From Caldilineaceae bacterium (GTDB taxonomy: Bacteria > Chloroflexota > Anaerolineae > Caldilineales > Caldilineaceae): DNA of 64,000 nucleotides. The notes under the pieces were generated by a model, which saw only the letters and a list, made by a program, of their open reading frames with translations, did no database searches and was not told the DNA's origin. Location: assembly GCA_022842065.1 (NCBI GenBank), contig JALHQH010000004.1, positions 62,001 through 126,000 on the forward strand, given 5' to 3'. A program made the translations under genes and the position numbers. Shown piece after piece: positions 17,681-26,578 of this stretch; the first letter of the stretch is position 1, and each line of letters opens with the position of its first letter.

Positions 17681-20600
17681 ATGATTTTTATGACTGAAAC
17701 CTTGCACCTGACCCTACTTGGCTCACCGCGCCTGTTACTGGGTGATCAACCGCTCACGCACTTTGCCACCAACAAAGCGCAGGCCCTGCTCTTCTACTTG
17801 GCCGTCACCGGGCAACCCCACAGCCGCGATCAGATCGCAACCTTACTGTGGGATGGGATGACAGACGCACAAGCCAAGAAAAATTTGCGCACGGTGCTGC
17901 CCGATTTGCGCCAACTAGTAGGCACGCATCTGCGGCTGGAGCGCCAGACAGTGGCCTTTGACCGCACCACTCCCTATTGGCTGGATGTGGAAGTGCTGCG
18001 CCGCGACCTGGCCCTCGGTCAGGCCTCCAAGGCGCCGGCGTTACGACAAGCGACCGTTGCCCTGTACCAAGGCGAATTTCTAAGTGGTTTCTATGTCAAC
18101 AATGCCCCGGCGTTTGATGCCTGGGTATTGACGCAGCGCGAACAGATCCACACTCTGGTGGTGGAGGCGCTGGCCACGCTGGTCAACGAATATGCCCAGG
18201 CCGCAGATTATGGGGCAGCACTGGCCACTAATCGCCAGTTGCTGGGACTGGAACCCTGGTCGGAGCCGGTCCATCGGCAGCAAATGTTATTGCTGGCCCA
18301 GATCGGTGAGCGCGCCGCCGCGTTGGCCCAATATGAAAGCTGTCAGCGGATTTTGGCCGCCGAATTTGGCGTTGCGCCCCTCGCCGAGACGACAGCACTC
18401 TATGAACAGATCCGCGTGGGCGCACGCGGGGGAGATAAGGAAACAAGTAGCGCGGGAGCGCAGGCGGACGGGCGACAGGCGCACAATAACGAACCGCGTG
18501 ACGAGCCGCGTGACCCAGGACACGGCACCACTGACCAAGGCCAAATGACCACCGACCCGGTGCGCGTGCAGGTGGCAGCCCACAACTTGCCGCACCCCAC
18601 CAAGCTCTATGGCCGGCAAGCGGAGTTGGCCAGTTTGCAGAAGTGGATTAGCGAGGATGGGTGCCGTTTGGTCGGCATCTTCGGGATTGGCGGCCAGGGG
18701 AAAACTGCGTTGGCGGCTACGCTTGTGCGCACTTTGGCAGCGACGGGCACACCACCCCCTCCTAACCTCCCCCTGGTAAGGGGAGGAATTGTTGCTTCGA
18801 CGGGCACACAGCTCCCTCCCCTTACCAGGGGGAGGGCCGGGGAGGGGGTTAGCCCGGCGCCGCGCTTCCAGCAGATCATCTGGCACTCATTGTTAAATGC
18901 GCCCCCCTTCGCCGAGCTCATGCAAGAATGGCTCTACATGCTCTCGGCGCAAACGGTGACCAGCCTGCCCCAGAGCCTGGACCAGCAACTTAGCCAATTG
19001 TTCGACTACTTGCGCCGCCGGCCCTGTTTGTTGGTCCTCGACAACCTGGAAAGCATCTTGCAAGAAGAAGGGCGTGGCGGCTACTATCGCCCCGGCTATG
19101 AAGCCTATGGGCAACTCTTGCAGCGCCTGGTGGTGGATGACCATCCCAGTTGTTTGCTGCTGACCAGTCGCGAATGGCCCCATAACCTGGTCCAGTTGGC
19201 AGAAGAGCAGGTCGCGCTGCGCGCCTTGTCGCTGGACGGTCTGAGCGCTGAGGCGGGACGGCAACTGGTTACCGCGCGCGGCATGGCTGGCACGGCGACA
19301 GAACTGACCGCCTTGGTGCAGCACTATTCCGGCAACCCGTTGGCGCTAAAGCTGGTAGCGGATACGGTGCAGAGTCTCTTTGCGGGTAGCGTGCCGACCT
19401 TTTTGCAAGCCGACACCCTGGTTTTCGATGATATTCGCGACATCCTCGATCAACAGTTTGCGCGTCTCTCTGCCTTGGAGCGCGAACTGTTGATCTGGCT
19501 GGCAATTGTGCGCGAGCCGGTCACTTATGTGGCCTTGCGCGCCCTGCTCGCACAACCACCGGCCGGGCGGCTGGTATTGGAAGCCATGCGCTCACTCCAG
19601 CGCCGTTCGCTGTTGGAAACTGATACGGCTGGCTTTGGGCTCCAAAATGTGGTGCTGGAATATACCACAGCGCTGCTGATTGAATGTATCGGTGATGAGC
19701 TGGAAGGGACGCAAGTGGAGCCACTGCCGCCGGCTGACCAGGCAGCCATGCGCGCCGCCACACCCCTGATCCCTACGGCACTCAACCGCTATGCTTTAAT
19801 CCTGGCCCAAAGCAAAGAGTATGTGCGCGCCAGCCAGACGCGCTTGCTCCTCCAACCGGTGGCTGAGCGCCTGGTCGCCGCGCTGGGGCACAAAGGGGCC
19901 GAACAACAGTTGCAAAGACTGTTGGCGCGTTTGCACACCATGCCGCCCACCCCTGGGTATGCTGCCGCCAATCTGTTGCATCTTTTCTTACAGTTGGGGG
20001 TGGATCTCGCTGGTTATGATTTTTCACAGCGCTACCTCCGGCAGCTTTACTTGCGCGGGGTCAATCTGCCGCGGACTAATTTTAGGCAGGCCGAGATCAC
20101 CGACAGCCTCTTTACTGAGCCTTTTGGCCTGATCTATACCGTTGCCTTTAGCCCTGATGGCCAATATCTAGCCGCCGGCACAGGGGAAGGCGCAATTTAT
20201 CTCTGGCGGACCGCGGATCAACAACTCGCGCAAGTCATTCCAGCGCACAACCAGGCCGTTAACGAGTTGGTCTTTGCCCAGCGCCCAACCACGACGGGAG
20301 AAAAGTCGCTCGTACTGGCTAGTGCCAGCGACGACAAGAGTGTTGGCGTCTGGTCGTTAGTCGAACGGGAACCAGCCCGCCGCCACGCGCAACTGTTACA
20401 CGAACAACAAGAGGCGCTATTGGCGGTTGGCTTGCGCCCAGACGGCCAGCGCCTGACCAGCGTTGACAGTGATGGCCATGTTTTTCTCTGGGCGGTGCAT
20501 GAGCAGGCCACTGCTCAACTGCTGCAGCATTTTGCCACGACACCGACCCGTTTGCGGCTCGTGGCCTTTAGTCAGGATGGCCAAACCGTTGCGATTGGCC

Positions 20601-22177
20601 AGCGTAATGGGACAGTCCAGTTGTGGCAAGCGGTGACGGGCACGGTGACGCAGCTGCTCGCTGGCGCAACCGGTTCGATTGTCGCCGTGGCCTTAAGTGC
20701 GGATGGGCAGTGGTTGGCCACCGGCGGTAAAGAGGGGCACCTTTGTCTCTGGTCACTAGCGGCAGGGCAACTGGAACAGGTGATCGAAATCAAGGCTGGC
20801 GTCATTGATGTCCTGGCCTTCAGCCCCGACGGCACCACCCTGGCCAGTGCCCACGGTGATCGCACCATTCGCCTGTGGACAATGGATACGCAGGCACACT
20901 TGCAGCTACAGCATACCCTGCTTGGGCACAACCATGTCATTTGGTCGGTTGTCTTTAGTCCGCAGCCCAAAGCACGCGCCAGCAGCACCGCAACCCGGCA
21001 ACTCCTGGCCAGCGGCAGTAGCGATCAAACGGTGCGGGTCTGGGATGCCGAAACCGGCCAGGCGCTCTACACGCTGCGCGGTCAGCCCCGTGCGCTAACG
21101 ACCCTCGCGATCGCGCCATTGCCACAAACCCTGCCGGCGACAGCGCCTGGGCAGGCGCAATGGTTACTGGTTGCGGCCGGCTATGACCAGATCGTCCATC
21201 GCTGGCACGGGTGGGGAGTACAAGTCGAAGCAACCCGTCAGCCTTTACGGGGACCACGCGGTGCGCTCTACACGGTTGCGATTAGCCCGGATGGCCGCCT
21301 GGTGGCCGGCGGTGGCTATGACCGCACGCTCTACTTATGGGATCTTAACAGCGGCCACCTGTTGCAGCGTTACCAAGGTCACACCAACAGCATCTACGCG
21401 GTTGTTTTTCACCCAGAGGGTAAAATGTTGGCCAGTTCCAGCACTGATGGGACCGTACGGCTGTGGGCATTGCCGGCCGCGCCCCAAGGCCAACCGCGCG
21501 CGGTTGAGGAGTTGGGGCGCGGCCAACCACTGGCTGTGCTGCAAGCCAACGTTCATGTTATCCATGAGATTGCCTTCAGCCCCGACGGCCGCCACTTGGC
21601 CAGTGCGGGGGCCGATTGCACGGCGCGACTCTGGGATCTAACCCAAAGCCACTACCCCGAACTAGTGGAAGCTCGTCAGGTGGTGCAGGAAGCGGGCGAG
21701 CAGGATCTTTTTACAGTTGCCTTTAGCCCCGATGGCACACGATTGGCGTGTGGCGGCAATCATCTACTCCACCTGTGGGATCAGCGTGATGGGAAAACAA
21801 TGCGGCTGCGGCAACACACCACCTGGATCTTTTCCGTTGCGTTTAGCCCCAACGGTACCATCCTCGCCAGCGGCAGTGCGGATTGTACCGTTTGTCTGTG
21901 GCAGGTGGCCGATGGGACGCTACGCCACATCCTGCGTGGCCACAGTGAGACCGTCTACCAGGTCACCTTTAGCCCCGACGGCCGCGCCGTGTTGAGTTGC
22001 AGCTTTGATGGCACAATCAAGTTCTGGGACAGCCAGACGGGGGAATGTATCAACACATTGCAAGTGGAAGGACCCTATGAGGGGATGAATATCAGCGGGG
22101 TCACGGGGATTACGGCGGCCCAGAAAGTGGCGCTCAAGCGGTTGGGCGCAATCGAAGATCGGGCTGGCGAAGATTAA
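17681..22177 (+). CDS. SARP/BTAD - NB-ARC (STAND) ATPase - WD40 regulator
   Basis: A 1498-residue multidomain regulator. An N-terminal winged helix (about 8-100) and bacterial transcriptional activation domain (about 105-245) are followed by a STAND/NB-ARC ATPase. This has Walker A GIGGQGKT (about 335), Walker [11 protein letters not shown] (about 450) and an LLTSRE sensor (about 490). A helical region and a few pentapeptide-like repeats ([17 protein letters not shown]) lead into 14 WD40 repeats (about 815-1475), enough for two seven-bladed propellers. The WD40 part probably senses a ligand or partner and gates the ATPase switch, which exposes the DNA-binding head. About 40 residues after Walker A (354-393) are encoded by a palindromic insertion. 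ATG 17681 or 17690 are both possible starts. Confidence 0.85.
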   Translation: MIFMTETLHLTLLGSPRLLLGDQPLTHFATNKAQALLFYLAVTGQPHSRDQIATLLWDGMTDAQAKKNLRTVLPDLRQLVGTHLRLERQTVAFDRTTPYWLDVEVLRRDLALGQASKAPALRQATVALYQGEFLSGFYVNNAPAFDAWVLTQREQIHTLVVEALATLVNEYAQAADYGAALATNRQLLGLEPWSEPVHRQQMLLLAQIGERAAALAQYESCQRILAAEFGVAPLAETTALYEQIRVGARGGDKETSSAGAQADGRQAHNNEPRDEPRDPGHGTTDQGQMTTDPVRVQVAAHNLPHPTKLYGRQAELASLQKWISEDGCRLVGIFGIGGQGKTALAATLVRTLAATGTPPPPNLPLVRGGIVASTGTQLPPLTRGRAGEGVSPAPRFQQIIWHSLLNAPPFAELMQEWLYMLSAQTVTSLPQSLDQQLSQLFDYLRRRPCLLVLDNLESILQEEGRGGYYRPGYEAYGQLLQRLVVDDHPSCLLLTSREWPHNLVQLAEEQVALRALSLDGLSAEAGRQLVTARGMAGTATELTALVQHYSGNPLALKLVADTVQSLFAGSVPTFLQADTLVFDDIRDILDQQFARLSALERELLIWLAIVREPVTYVALRALLAQPPAGRLVLEAMRSLQRRSLLETDTAGFGLQNVVLEYTTALLIECIGDELEGTQVEPLPPADQAAMRAATPLIPTALNRYALILAQSKEYVRASQTRLLLQPVAERLVAALGHKGAEQQLQRLLARLHTMPPTPGYAAANLLHLFLQLGVDLAGYDFSQRYLRQLYLRGVNLPRTNFRQAEITDSLFTEPFGLIYTVAFSPDGQYLAAGTGEGAIYLWRTADQQLAQVIPAHNQAVNELVFAQRPTTTGEKSLVLASASDDKSVGVWSLVEREPARRHAQLLHEQQEALLAVGLRPDGQRLTSVDSDGHVFLWAVHEQATAQLLQHFATTPTRLRLVAFSQDGQTVAIGQRNGTVQLWQAVTGTVTQLLAGATGSIVAVALSADGQWLATGGKEGHLCLWSLAAGQLEQVIEIKAGVIDVLAFSPDGTTLASAHGDRTIRLWTMDTQAHLQLQHTLLGHNHVIWSVVFSPQPKARASSTATRQLLASGSSDQTVRVWDAETGQALYTLRGQPRALTTLAIAPLPQTLPATAPGQAQWLLVAAGYDQIVHRWHGWGVQVEATRQPLRGPRGALYTVAISPDGRLVAGGGYDRTLYLWDLNSGHLLQRYQGHTNSIYAVVFHPEGKMLASSSTDGTVRLWALPAAPQGQPRAVEELGRGQPLAVLQANVHVIHEIAFSPDGRHLASAGADCTARLWDLTQSHYPELVEARQVVQEAGEQDLFTVAFSPDGTRLACGGNHLLHLWDQRDGKTMRLRQHTTWIFSVAFSPNGTILASGSADCTVCLWQVADGTLRHILRGHSETVYQVTFSPDGRAVLSCSFDGTIKFWDSQTGECINTLQVEGPYEGMNISGVTGITAAQKVALKRLGAIEDRAGED
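18741..18860. repeat. Palindromic repeat inserted in frame in the NB-ARC domain
   Basis: Complementary arms (about 18755-18786 and 18813-18846) of C-rich then G-rich sequence with TGGTAAGGGGAGG/CCTCCCCTTACCA at their centre form a long hairpin inside the coding sequence. A 12-bp direct repeat CGACGGGCACAC occurs at 18741-18752 and again at 18798-18809. The encoded residues ([14 protein letters not shown] ... [12 protein letters not shown]) are unlike any NB-ARC sequence and keep the frame open, indicating insertion of a mobile palindromic unit. Confidence 0.7.
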
Positions 22178-22280
22178 TAGAATATACAGCTGTTCCATGA
22201 ACCCATTCTGACGTTGACGAAACGCTCCTGCGCTTTGCCTGCCATTGGGTTGCGAGGGGCACGCCTTGGATCATGAAAGT

Positions 22281-22332
22281 AAAAAAAGGAGAGGGTAACA
22301 TTTTTATGAAAATGTTACCCTCTCCTTTTTTT
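22281..22332. terminator. Terminator hairpin after the WD40 regulator
   Basis: A perfect 24-bp inverted repeat (22281-22304 with 22309-22332, loop TATG) is bounded by an A tract on the left and a T tract on the right, so it can end transcription in either direction. It lies about 100 nt after the regulator stop codon. Confidence 0.85.
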
Positions 22333-22608
22333 ACCTTACAGTTCCAATCAATTGTGTAACTAAAATGATAAATGAAAGTAATTTGTAAGTTTACGAAGGA
22401 CCATTTTCGGCTATAATCAAAGCTGTTACTACGTCAAAGAACGTAGAATATGTACAAAGAACATGTACAAAAATAGCAAACTTGAATATGCCTCAGCCAC
22501 CATTTAGCTACATTTTCCGCTGCCGCTGCTAAGGTCTTATCACTTTCCCTGTCATAGATGCCAAATCTTGCCTTATAGACAAAGCAAATAGAGTCGACAC
22601 AAAGCGGG

Positions 22609-22630
22609 CTGCGCATCAGGGGATGCGCAG
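22609..22630. repeat. REP-like palindrome, copy 1
   Basis: CTGCGCATC and GATGCGCAG form a 9-bp stem with loop AGGG, followed by TACAC. The same core stem and a near-identical loop recur at 24353-24400 with longer arms, so this is one member of a dispersed palindrome. Confidence 0.55.
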
Positions 22631-22853
22631 TACACGATTGTGCCAGGTTTGATTGTGTTATCTATTAGATCTGGACCAAAGACGCGTTTCAACAACTGTC
22701 CGATGCGCATCATGGTCGACCAACAGTTGCGATAGCTGAACAACCATTGCGTTGCCAGCACTAAGGGACCAAGGAAAGTTTGACGTAAGCAGATGTAACT
22801 GTTGTCCGTGCCACACATGAACGAGCCTGTCTCCAGAAGGGAACAATTGTTTT

Positions 22854-24278
22854 ATGCGGTTGTCTAAATTTATGTTCGTCCTTACACTGCTGTTCCTGCT
22901 CAGCACGGTTTTTCTGCCGGTGACACCAGCCGGTGCCGTTGATCAGAATGCCGCGCAGGCAGCATCACAAACAAATCGTGCGCTCCAGTCCAGCACAGAA
23001 TTGTTAGTCTTTGACGTCAACCGTTCGGTTACCACTAACGACCGGGGTTATCCACGTGATGATCCCCCCAAGAGTGCCGCCAATGGTGACTGGACCACAC
23101 CTATCAATTTTGCCGAAGGCAGATTGTATTATCGCGTCGAGATCCGGAATCAACCCCAGGCACAAGATATGAGATTACAATTTTGTATCTGGCAAGATAG
23201 CTTTACCGTGGAAAGTTGTGGCGCCTTGCGCAATGTTGCCGGTAGTCCGGGTACAGTGCTCACCTGGAACAATGCCATCCCGGATCTATTTAAGAAAGAT
23301 GGCATTGGGATCAATTGGCAAAACCCACGCCAACGGTATGCGCTTGTGATCAAGAATGCAGCCGGATTAGCGGTCAGTGATTTTAACGGCTGGAACTGGA
23401 ATGGCGAAGATCCGGCCTTATGGTATCCGCTTGATGTCCGCTTTACGGTTGTGGCCGTGGCCAAAGATGCCACCTTCGGCGGTTGGTTCAATTATATCGG
23501 CGCGCCAACCCCCACCCGCACACCAACGGTGACACCGACCCCCACCGCCACCGCCACCGAAACGGCAACGCCCACACCCACCGAGACGTCGACCGCAACG
23601 CCGACGGAAACCACAACCCACACGCCCACACCAACAGAAACGGCGACCCCCACCGCGACGGAAACAGCGACCGTCACCGAAACGCCCACCGTGACCCCCA
23701 CGCCGACGCAGACAACAACCAGCCTCCCCACGGCAACGGCGACCAGCACTGTGACGGGGACCCCGCAAAGTTATCAGCTAACGCATAACACGATCGGTGA
23801 AGGCGAGGTAATCGTAGAGCCGGAACAGACAACCTATGGCGCAGGCACGCTGATCACCGTTACGGCCGTTGCTGAGGACGGTTGGTCCTTTGTCAGTTGG
23901 GGTGGCGATCTGACAGGCAGCAACCCAGAGGCCACTTTACTCATGGCTAGCAATAAGGTCATCACCGCAACCTTTGCAGAACAAACCTATACTGTTCAGA
24001 TCGAACTGGTGGGTGGCACAACAGGCATCGTCGGCGGCACCGTGGCAATTGACCCGCCAGGCCCCTATCAGTATGGCGATCTGGTGACCCTGACCGCTAT
24101 GCCGGATCTTGGCTATGTTTTTATGGGTTGGGATATTAGCAGTGAGGAGTCCACAGAACCCGAAGATCGCATCCCGGATCCTAGCATTGAACAAGAGATT
24201 ACGAGCAACCTAACGGTCGTCGCCAACTTTAGCTTCAATCCGAAGATCTTTCTGCCCATGATTACGGCAGGCGAATAA
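22854..24278 (+). CDS. Secreted protein with Thr/Pro linker, two Flg_new/InlB-type repeats and IFLPM C-terminus
   Basis: A 474-residue exported protein with a signal peptide over about residues 1-28. An N-terminal domain (about 45-200) holds an LQFCIWQD...VESCG disulfide-like pair and FNGWNWNG, perhaps a binding module; I do not recognise a family. A Thr/Pro/Glu-rich linker (about 206-300) follows, then two beta-grasp repeats of the bacterial-repeat (Flg_new_2/InlB B) kind. These show GEGEVIVEP...[24 protein letters not shown] and a second copy with [20 protein letters not shown]. The C-terminus [11 protein letters not shown] is a variant of the motif that ends the two secreted peptidases nearby. 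GAAGGGAA precedes ATG 22854. It is probably a surface or adhesive protein. Confidence 0.7.
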   Translation: MRLSKFMFVLTLLFLLSTVFLPVTPAGAVDQNAAQAASQTNRALQSSTELLVFDVNRSVTTNDRGYPRDDPPKSAANGDWTTPINFAEGRLYYRVEIRNQPQAQDMRLQFCIWQDSFTVESCGALRNVAGSPGTVLTWNNAIPDLFKKDGIGINWQNPRQRYALVIKNAAGLAVSDFNGWNWNGEDPALWYPLDVRFTVVAVAKDATFGGWFNYIGAPTPTRTPTVTPTPTATATETATPTPTETSTATPTETTTHTPTPTETATPTATETATVTETPTVTPTPTQTTTSLPTATATSTVTGTPQSYQLTHNTIGEGEVIVEPEQTTYGAGTLITVTAVAEDGWSFVSWGGDLTGSNPEATLLMASNKVITATFAEQTYTVQIELVGGTTGIVGGTVAIDPPGPYQYGDLVTLTAMPDLGYVFMGWDISSEESTEPEDRIPDPSIEQEITSNLTVVANFSFNPKIFLPMITAGE

Positions 24279-24352
24279 CCGTTCGCACCCGGCTGTAGAC
24301 CGAGACAAATCGGCCTTGTGCCTACTGACGGCAGCAATTCCAAACTAGAAAT

Positions 24353-24400
24353 TGCCACTGGTGTACTGCGCATCTGGGGATGCGCAGTACACCAGTGGCA
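24353..24400. repeat. REP-like palindrome, copy 2
   Basis: A perfect 22-bp inverted repeat (24353-24374 and 24379-24400) has loop TGGG. Its core CTGCGCATC/GATGCGCAG is shared with 22609-22630. A degenerate third version lies just downstream near 24410. Confidence 0.7.
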
Positions 24401-24484
24401 TGTGACCGTTCGTATCTGGGGATGCTCACTACACGGTTCCTAATTTGAAATTGCTGTACTGACGGGCACAAGGCCAGATAAATA

Positions 24485-24530
24485 CAAAAGCCTGGGTGAC
24501 TGTTGCGCGCAACAGTCACCCAGGCTTTTG
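24485..24530. terminator. Bidirectional terminator
   Basis: A perfect 23-bp palindrome (24485-24507/24508-24530, centred on GCGC) ends in CAAAAG/CTTTTG. It lies between the convergent secreted-protein and mrp genes and can serve both. Confidence 0.8.
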
Positions 24531-24611
24531 TTTCTAGATGATATCAATGGGCCGACGCGCCTCAGACCAGCAGAGATCTGGCCTGGGACAAAAGCCGAAG
24601 GCCGGATCAGA

Positions 24612-25670
24612 CTACAAAATCCGCAACTCCGGATCGGCGACCATGGTCATTACGCTAATGCGGGCGGCAACCAAACGGGCCAAGTGCCGGAACGATTGCG
24701 CCGCCGCGCTCTGTGGCGCGGCCACTACAATCGGTTGCCCTTCATCGCCACCAACGCGCACCGCCGGATCCAAGTCGACACGGCCCAGGAATTCGATACC
24801 CAGTTTCTTGGCCGCCCCTTCACCACCGCCACGGCCAAAGATCTCGCCGCTCATATTTTCAATCACGCCGAGAATGGGGGCCTGTAGCTGTTGGAACGCT
24901 TCAGCACCGCGCAGCGCATCACTCACCGCGACAGCCTGTGGCCCGGTGACGATAATCGCACCGGTCAGCGGCACACTTTGCGCCAGGCTCAACTGTGCAT
25001 CGCCCGTGCCGGGCGGCAAGTCAACAATCAGATAATCCAGCTCGCCCCAGCGCACATCAGTAAAGAGTTGCTGAATCGCCTTGTGCAACATGGGACCACG
25101 CCAGACGAGCGCTTTGCCTTCCGGCACGAGAAAGCCCATGCTGATTACTTCCACGCCAAAGGCAGTAAAAGGGATCATCTTGTTGCCATCCACACGCGGC
25201 TTACCGCTGAGGCCAAACATCATGGGAATATTTGGACCATAAATATCGGCATCCAGCACGCCAACCTTTGCCCCATCCAGCGCCAGACTAACCGCAAGAT
25301 TGGTGCTGACGGTACTCTTGCCCACGCCCCCCTTGCCGCTGGCCACCGCAATAATATTTTTGACAGGAATGTTGAGTTTGTTGGCAATCCGGTTATCGGC
25401 GCGCACTTGGGCATCAAAGCGCACATTGACCTGCTTGACGCCCGGTACCAGCGCATTGATCGCGGCGATACTCTCGGCCTCCATTTGGCCACGCAAAGGA
25501 CAGGCCGGTGTGGTCAACATGATCGTAAAGCCAACTTGGTCACCGCTAATTGTCACATCGCGGATCATATTGAGCGAAATCAGATCATTGTGCAGTTCAG
25601 GTTCCTGGACGGTGCTCAGCGCCTTACGAATCGCTTCTTCGGTAATGCCGGTACTTTTATTGCCAAACAT
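24612..25670 (-). CDS. mrp: Mrp/NBP35-family P-loop ATPase (Fe-S cluster carrier)
   Basis: A 352-residue protein. An N-terminal MIP18/DUF59 domain (about 5-90, with [10 protein letters not shown]) is fused to a MinD-like ATPase with the deviant Walker [16 protein letters not shown], the switch segment [10 protein letters not shown], and [14 protein letters not shown]. Mrp/ApbC proteins assemble or carry [4Fe-4S] clusters for target enzymes such as those of the nearby complex I. The CxxC pair found in many relatives after ENMS is absent here ([15 protein letters not shown]). Cluster binding would therefore need other ligands, or the protein may act without a stable bridging cluster. Start at ATG 25670. 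Confidence 0.9.
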   Translation of the reverse strand: MFGNKSTGITEEAIRKALSTVQEPELHNDLISLNMIRDVTISGDQVGFTIMLTTPACPLRGQMEAESIAAINALVPGVKQVNVRFDAQVRADNRIANKLNIPVKNIIAVASGKGGVGKSTVSTNLAVSLALDGAKVGVLDADIYGPNIPMMFGLSGKPRVDGNKMIPFTAFGVEVISMGFLVPEGKALVWRGPMLHKAIQQLFTDVRWGELDYLIVDLPPGTGDAQLSLAQSVPLTGAIIVTGPQAVAVSDALRGAEAFQQLQAPILGVIENMSGEIFGRGGGEGAAKKLGIEFLGRVDLDPAVRVGGDEGQPIVVAAPQSAAAQSFRHLARLVAARISVMTMVADPELRIL

Positions 25671-25719
25671 TTGGTTTCCTTAAACTCAATAGGTGAATCT
25701 ATGGCTAAAGTAATATTTA

Positions 25720-25782
25720 TAGGACTTACGCAATTACCTCTGGCTTCGACAAGCTCAGCCGCCGGTAATTGCGTAAGTCCTA
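25720..25782. repeat. Palindromic repeat GGACTTACGCAATTACC, copy 1
   Basis: Arms of 19 bp (25720-25738 and 25764-25782) read TAGGACTTACGCAATTACC and its complement around a 25-nt spacer that includes TGGCTTCGACAAGCTCAGCC. A close copy lies at about 26464-26527 in the same orientation, and a larger relative at 50815-50921. Confidence 0.8.
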
Positions 25783-25784
25783 AT

Positions 25785-26123
25785 TTATAAATCCATAATT
25801 AATCGTAAACCACTATCCAAAAGATATAGGTATTGGGGGGGTAGATCAGTAACCTTTTCCTCAAAAAACGCTTTATCGATAGCAATGATTTGGGAAACAT
25901 TAATTACAGAATCGCGAGGGAGTCCCGATATCTCCGCCGGAATATAGATATTTGCGGGAGCATCGGCAAGTCTTAGATTGGATGAAATCGCAGCAATAAG
26001 AACTGTATGCAAACGACTACGCGTAAAATTTTCTGCCTGAATGATCACCACAGGACGACGATACCCTGGTGCAGATCCTTGGGGTTCACCGAGATAAGCC
26101 CACCAAATACTGCCGCGTTCCAC
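25785..26123 (-). CDS. MazF/PemK-type toxin (mRNA endonuclease-like)
   Basis: About 112 residues from GTG 26123, which shares its first base with the antitoxin stop codon (TAGTG) and has AGGAAG upstream. A GTG at 26153 would add ten residues. ERGSIWWAYLGEPQGSAPGYRRPVVIIQ matches the start of MazF/PemK toxins (RGdiwwv.l....G.E.rPvvviq); VSQIIAIDK and YLLDSGLRLIM match the rest. Such toxins cut RNA at specific short sequences and are neutralised by the upstream gene product. The pair is bracketed by two copies of a palindromic repeat. Confidence 0.8.
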   Translation of the reverse strand: MERGSIWWAYLGEPQGSAPGYRRPVVIIQAENFTRSRLHTVLIAAISSNLRLADAPANIYIPAEISGLPRDSVINVSQIIAIDKAFFEEKVTDLPPQYLYLLDSGLRLIMDL

Positions 26124-26359
26124 TACCAATCTTCCTTTTGGATGGACAGCCACTGGATCTTTTGGAGGACTGGATCAAGTTTAGAATCTACTTCTGCATA
26201 CACTTCATTAAGTTTTGCCGTAATTGCATCATCCAAATACTGGCGCAAAAACGCTTCGATTGCACGAACATAAAGCTCGTCATGCGTAATACCTAACCGC
26301 GAAGCAACCAACGCTGCATTTTGAAAAATCGGATCGGGAATAGATATTGCTGTTTTCAT
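26123..26359 (-). CDS. Ribbon-helix-helix antitoxin (MazE/CopG-like)
   Basis: A 78-residue protein. MKTAISIPDPIFQNAALVAS fits a CopG/RHH strand and helix, which binds DNA as a dimer. The C-terminal acidic and hydrophobic part (EVDSKLDPVLQKIQWLSI) would wrap the toxin. It lies directly upstream of the MazF-like gene with a one-base overlap, the standard antitoxin-first order. It probably autoregulates the pair. Confidence 0.75.
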   Translation of the reverse strand: MKTAISIPDPIFQNAALVASRLGITHDELYVRAIEAFLRQYLDDAITAKLNEVYAEVDSKLDPVLQKIQWLSIQKEDW

Positions 26360-26401
26360 GAACTACCTGATCTTGCGCTATATTTATACGGCAGGACAAT
26401 C

Positions 26402-26460
26402 CATAAAGTAAGCTATTTACACCTAAAAAAGTATTACTTTATGGCATCACTGGGTATATA
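26402..26460. repeat. Dispersed hairpin repeat CATAAAGTAA...TTACTTTATG, copy 1
   Basis: Inverted arms CATAAAGTAA and TTACTTTATG flank CTATTTACACCT plus an A tract. A copy about 80% identical lies at 57451-57509 in the same orientation. One stem pair differs as A-T here and G-C there, so pairing is preserved. Confidence 0.7.
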
Positions 26461-26463
26461 CTT

Positions 26464-26527
26464 TAGCACTTACGCAGTTACCTCTGGCTTCGACGAAGCT
26501 CAGCCGCCGGTAACTGCATAAGTCCTA
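26464..26527. repeat. Palindromic repeat GGACTTACGCAATTACC, copy 2
   Basis: It reads GCACTTACGCAGTTACC ... TGGCTTCGACGAAGCTCAGCCGCC ... GGTAACTGCATAAGTCC, closely matching the repeat at 25720-25782. With that copy it brackets the toxin-antitoxin pair. Confidence 0.8.
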
Positions 26528-26578
26528 TACTTAATAATCCCCGGCCCCATAAAAAGTATAACAGAAGGGCTTAGCTTG

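Larger units (their letters stand above)
22178..22853. other. Intergenic region of about 680 nt
   Basis: It holds a terminator hairpin (22281-22332) and a small palindrome (22609-22630), both listed separately. The remainder is A+T-rich with only short overlapping frames that look spurious. The promoter of the following secreted-protein gene should lie near its right end. Confidence 0.5.
24279..24611. other. Intergenic region with nested palindromes and terminator
   Basis: This gap between convergent genes is almost filled by a palindromic repeat (24353-24400), a degenerate relative of it (about 24408-24440), imperfect CAGCAATTTC / GAAATTGCTG half-sites flanking them, and a terminator hairpin (24485-24530). 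No gene is seen. Confidence 0.6.
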
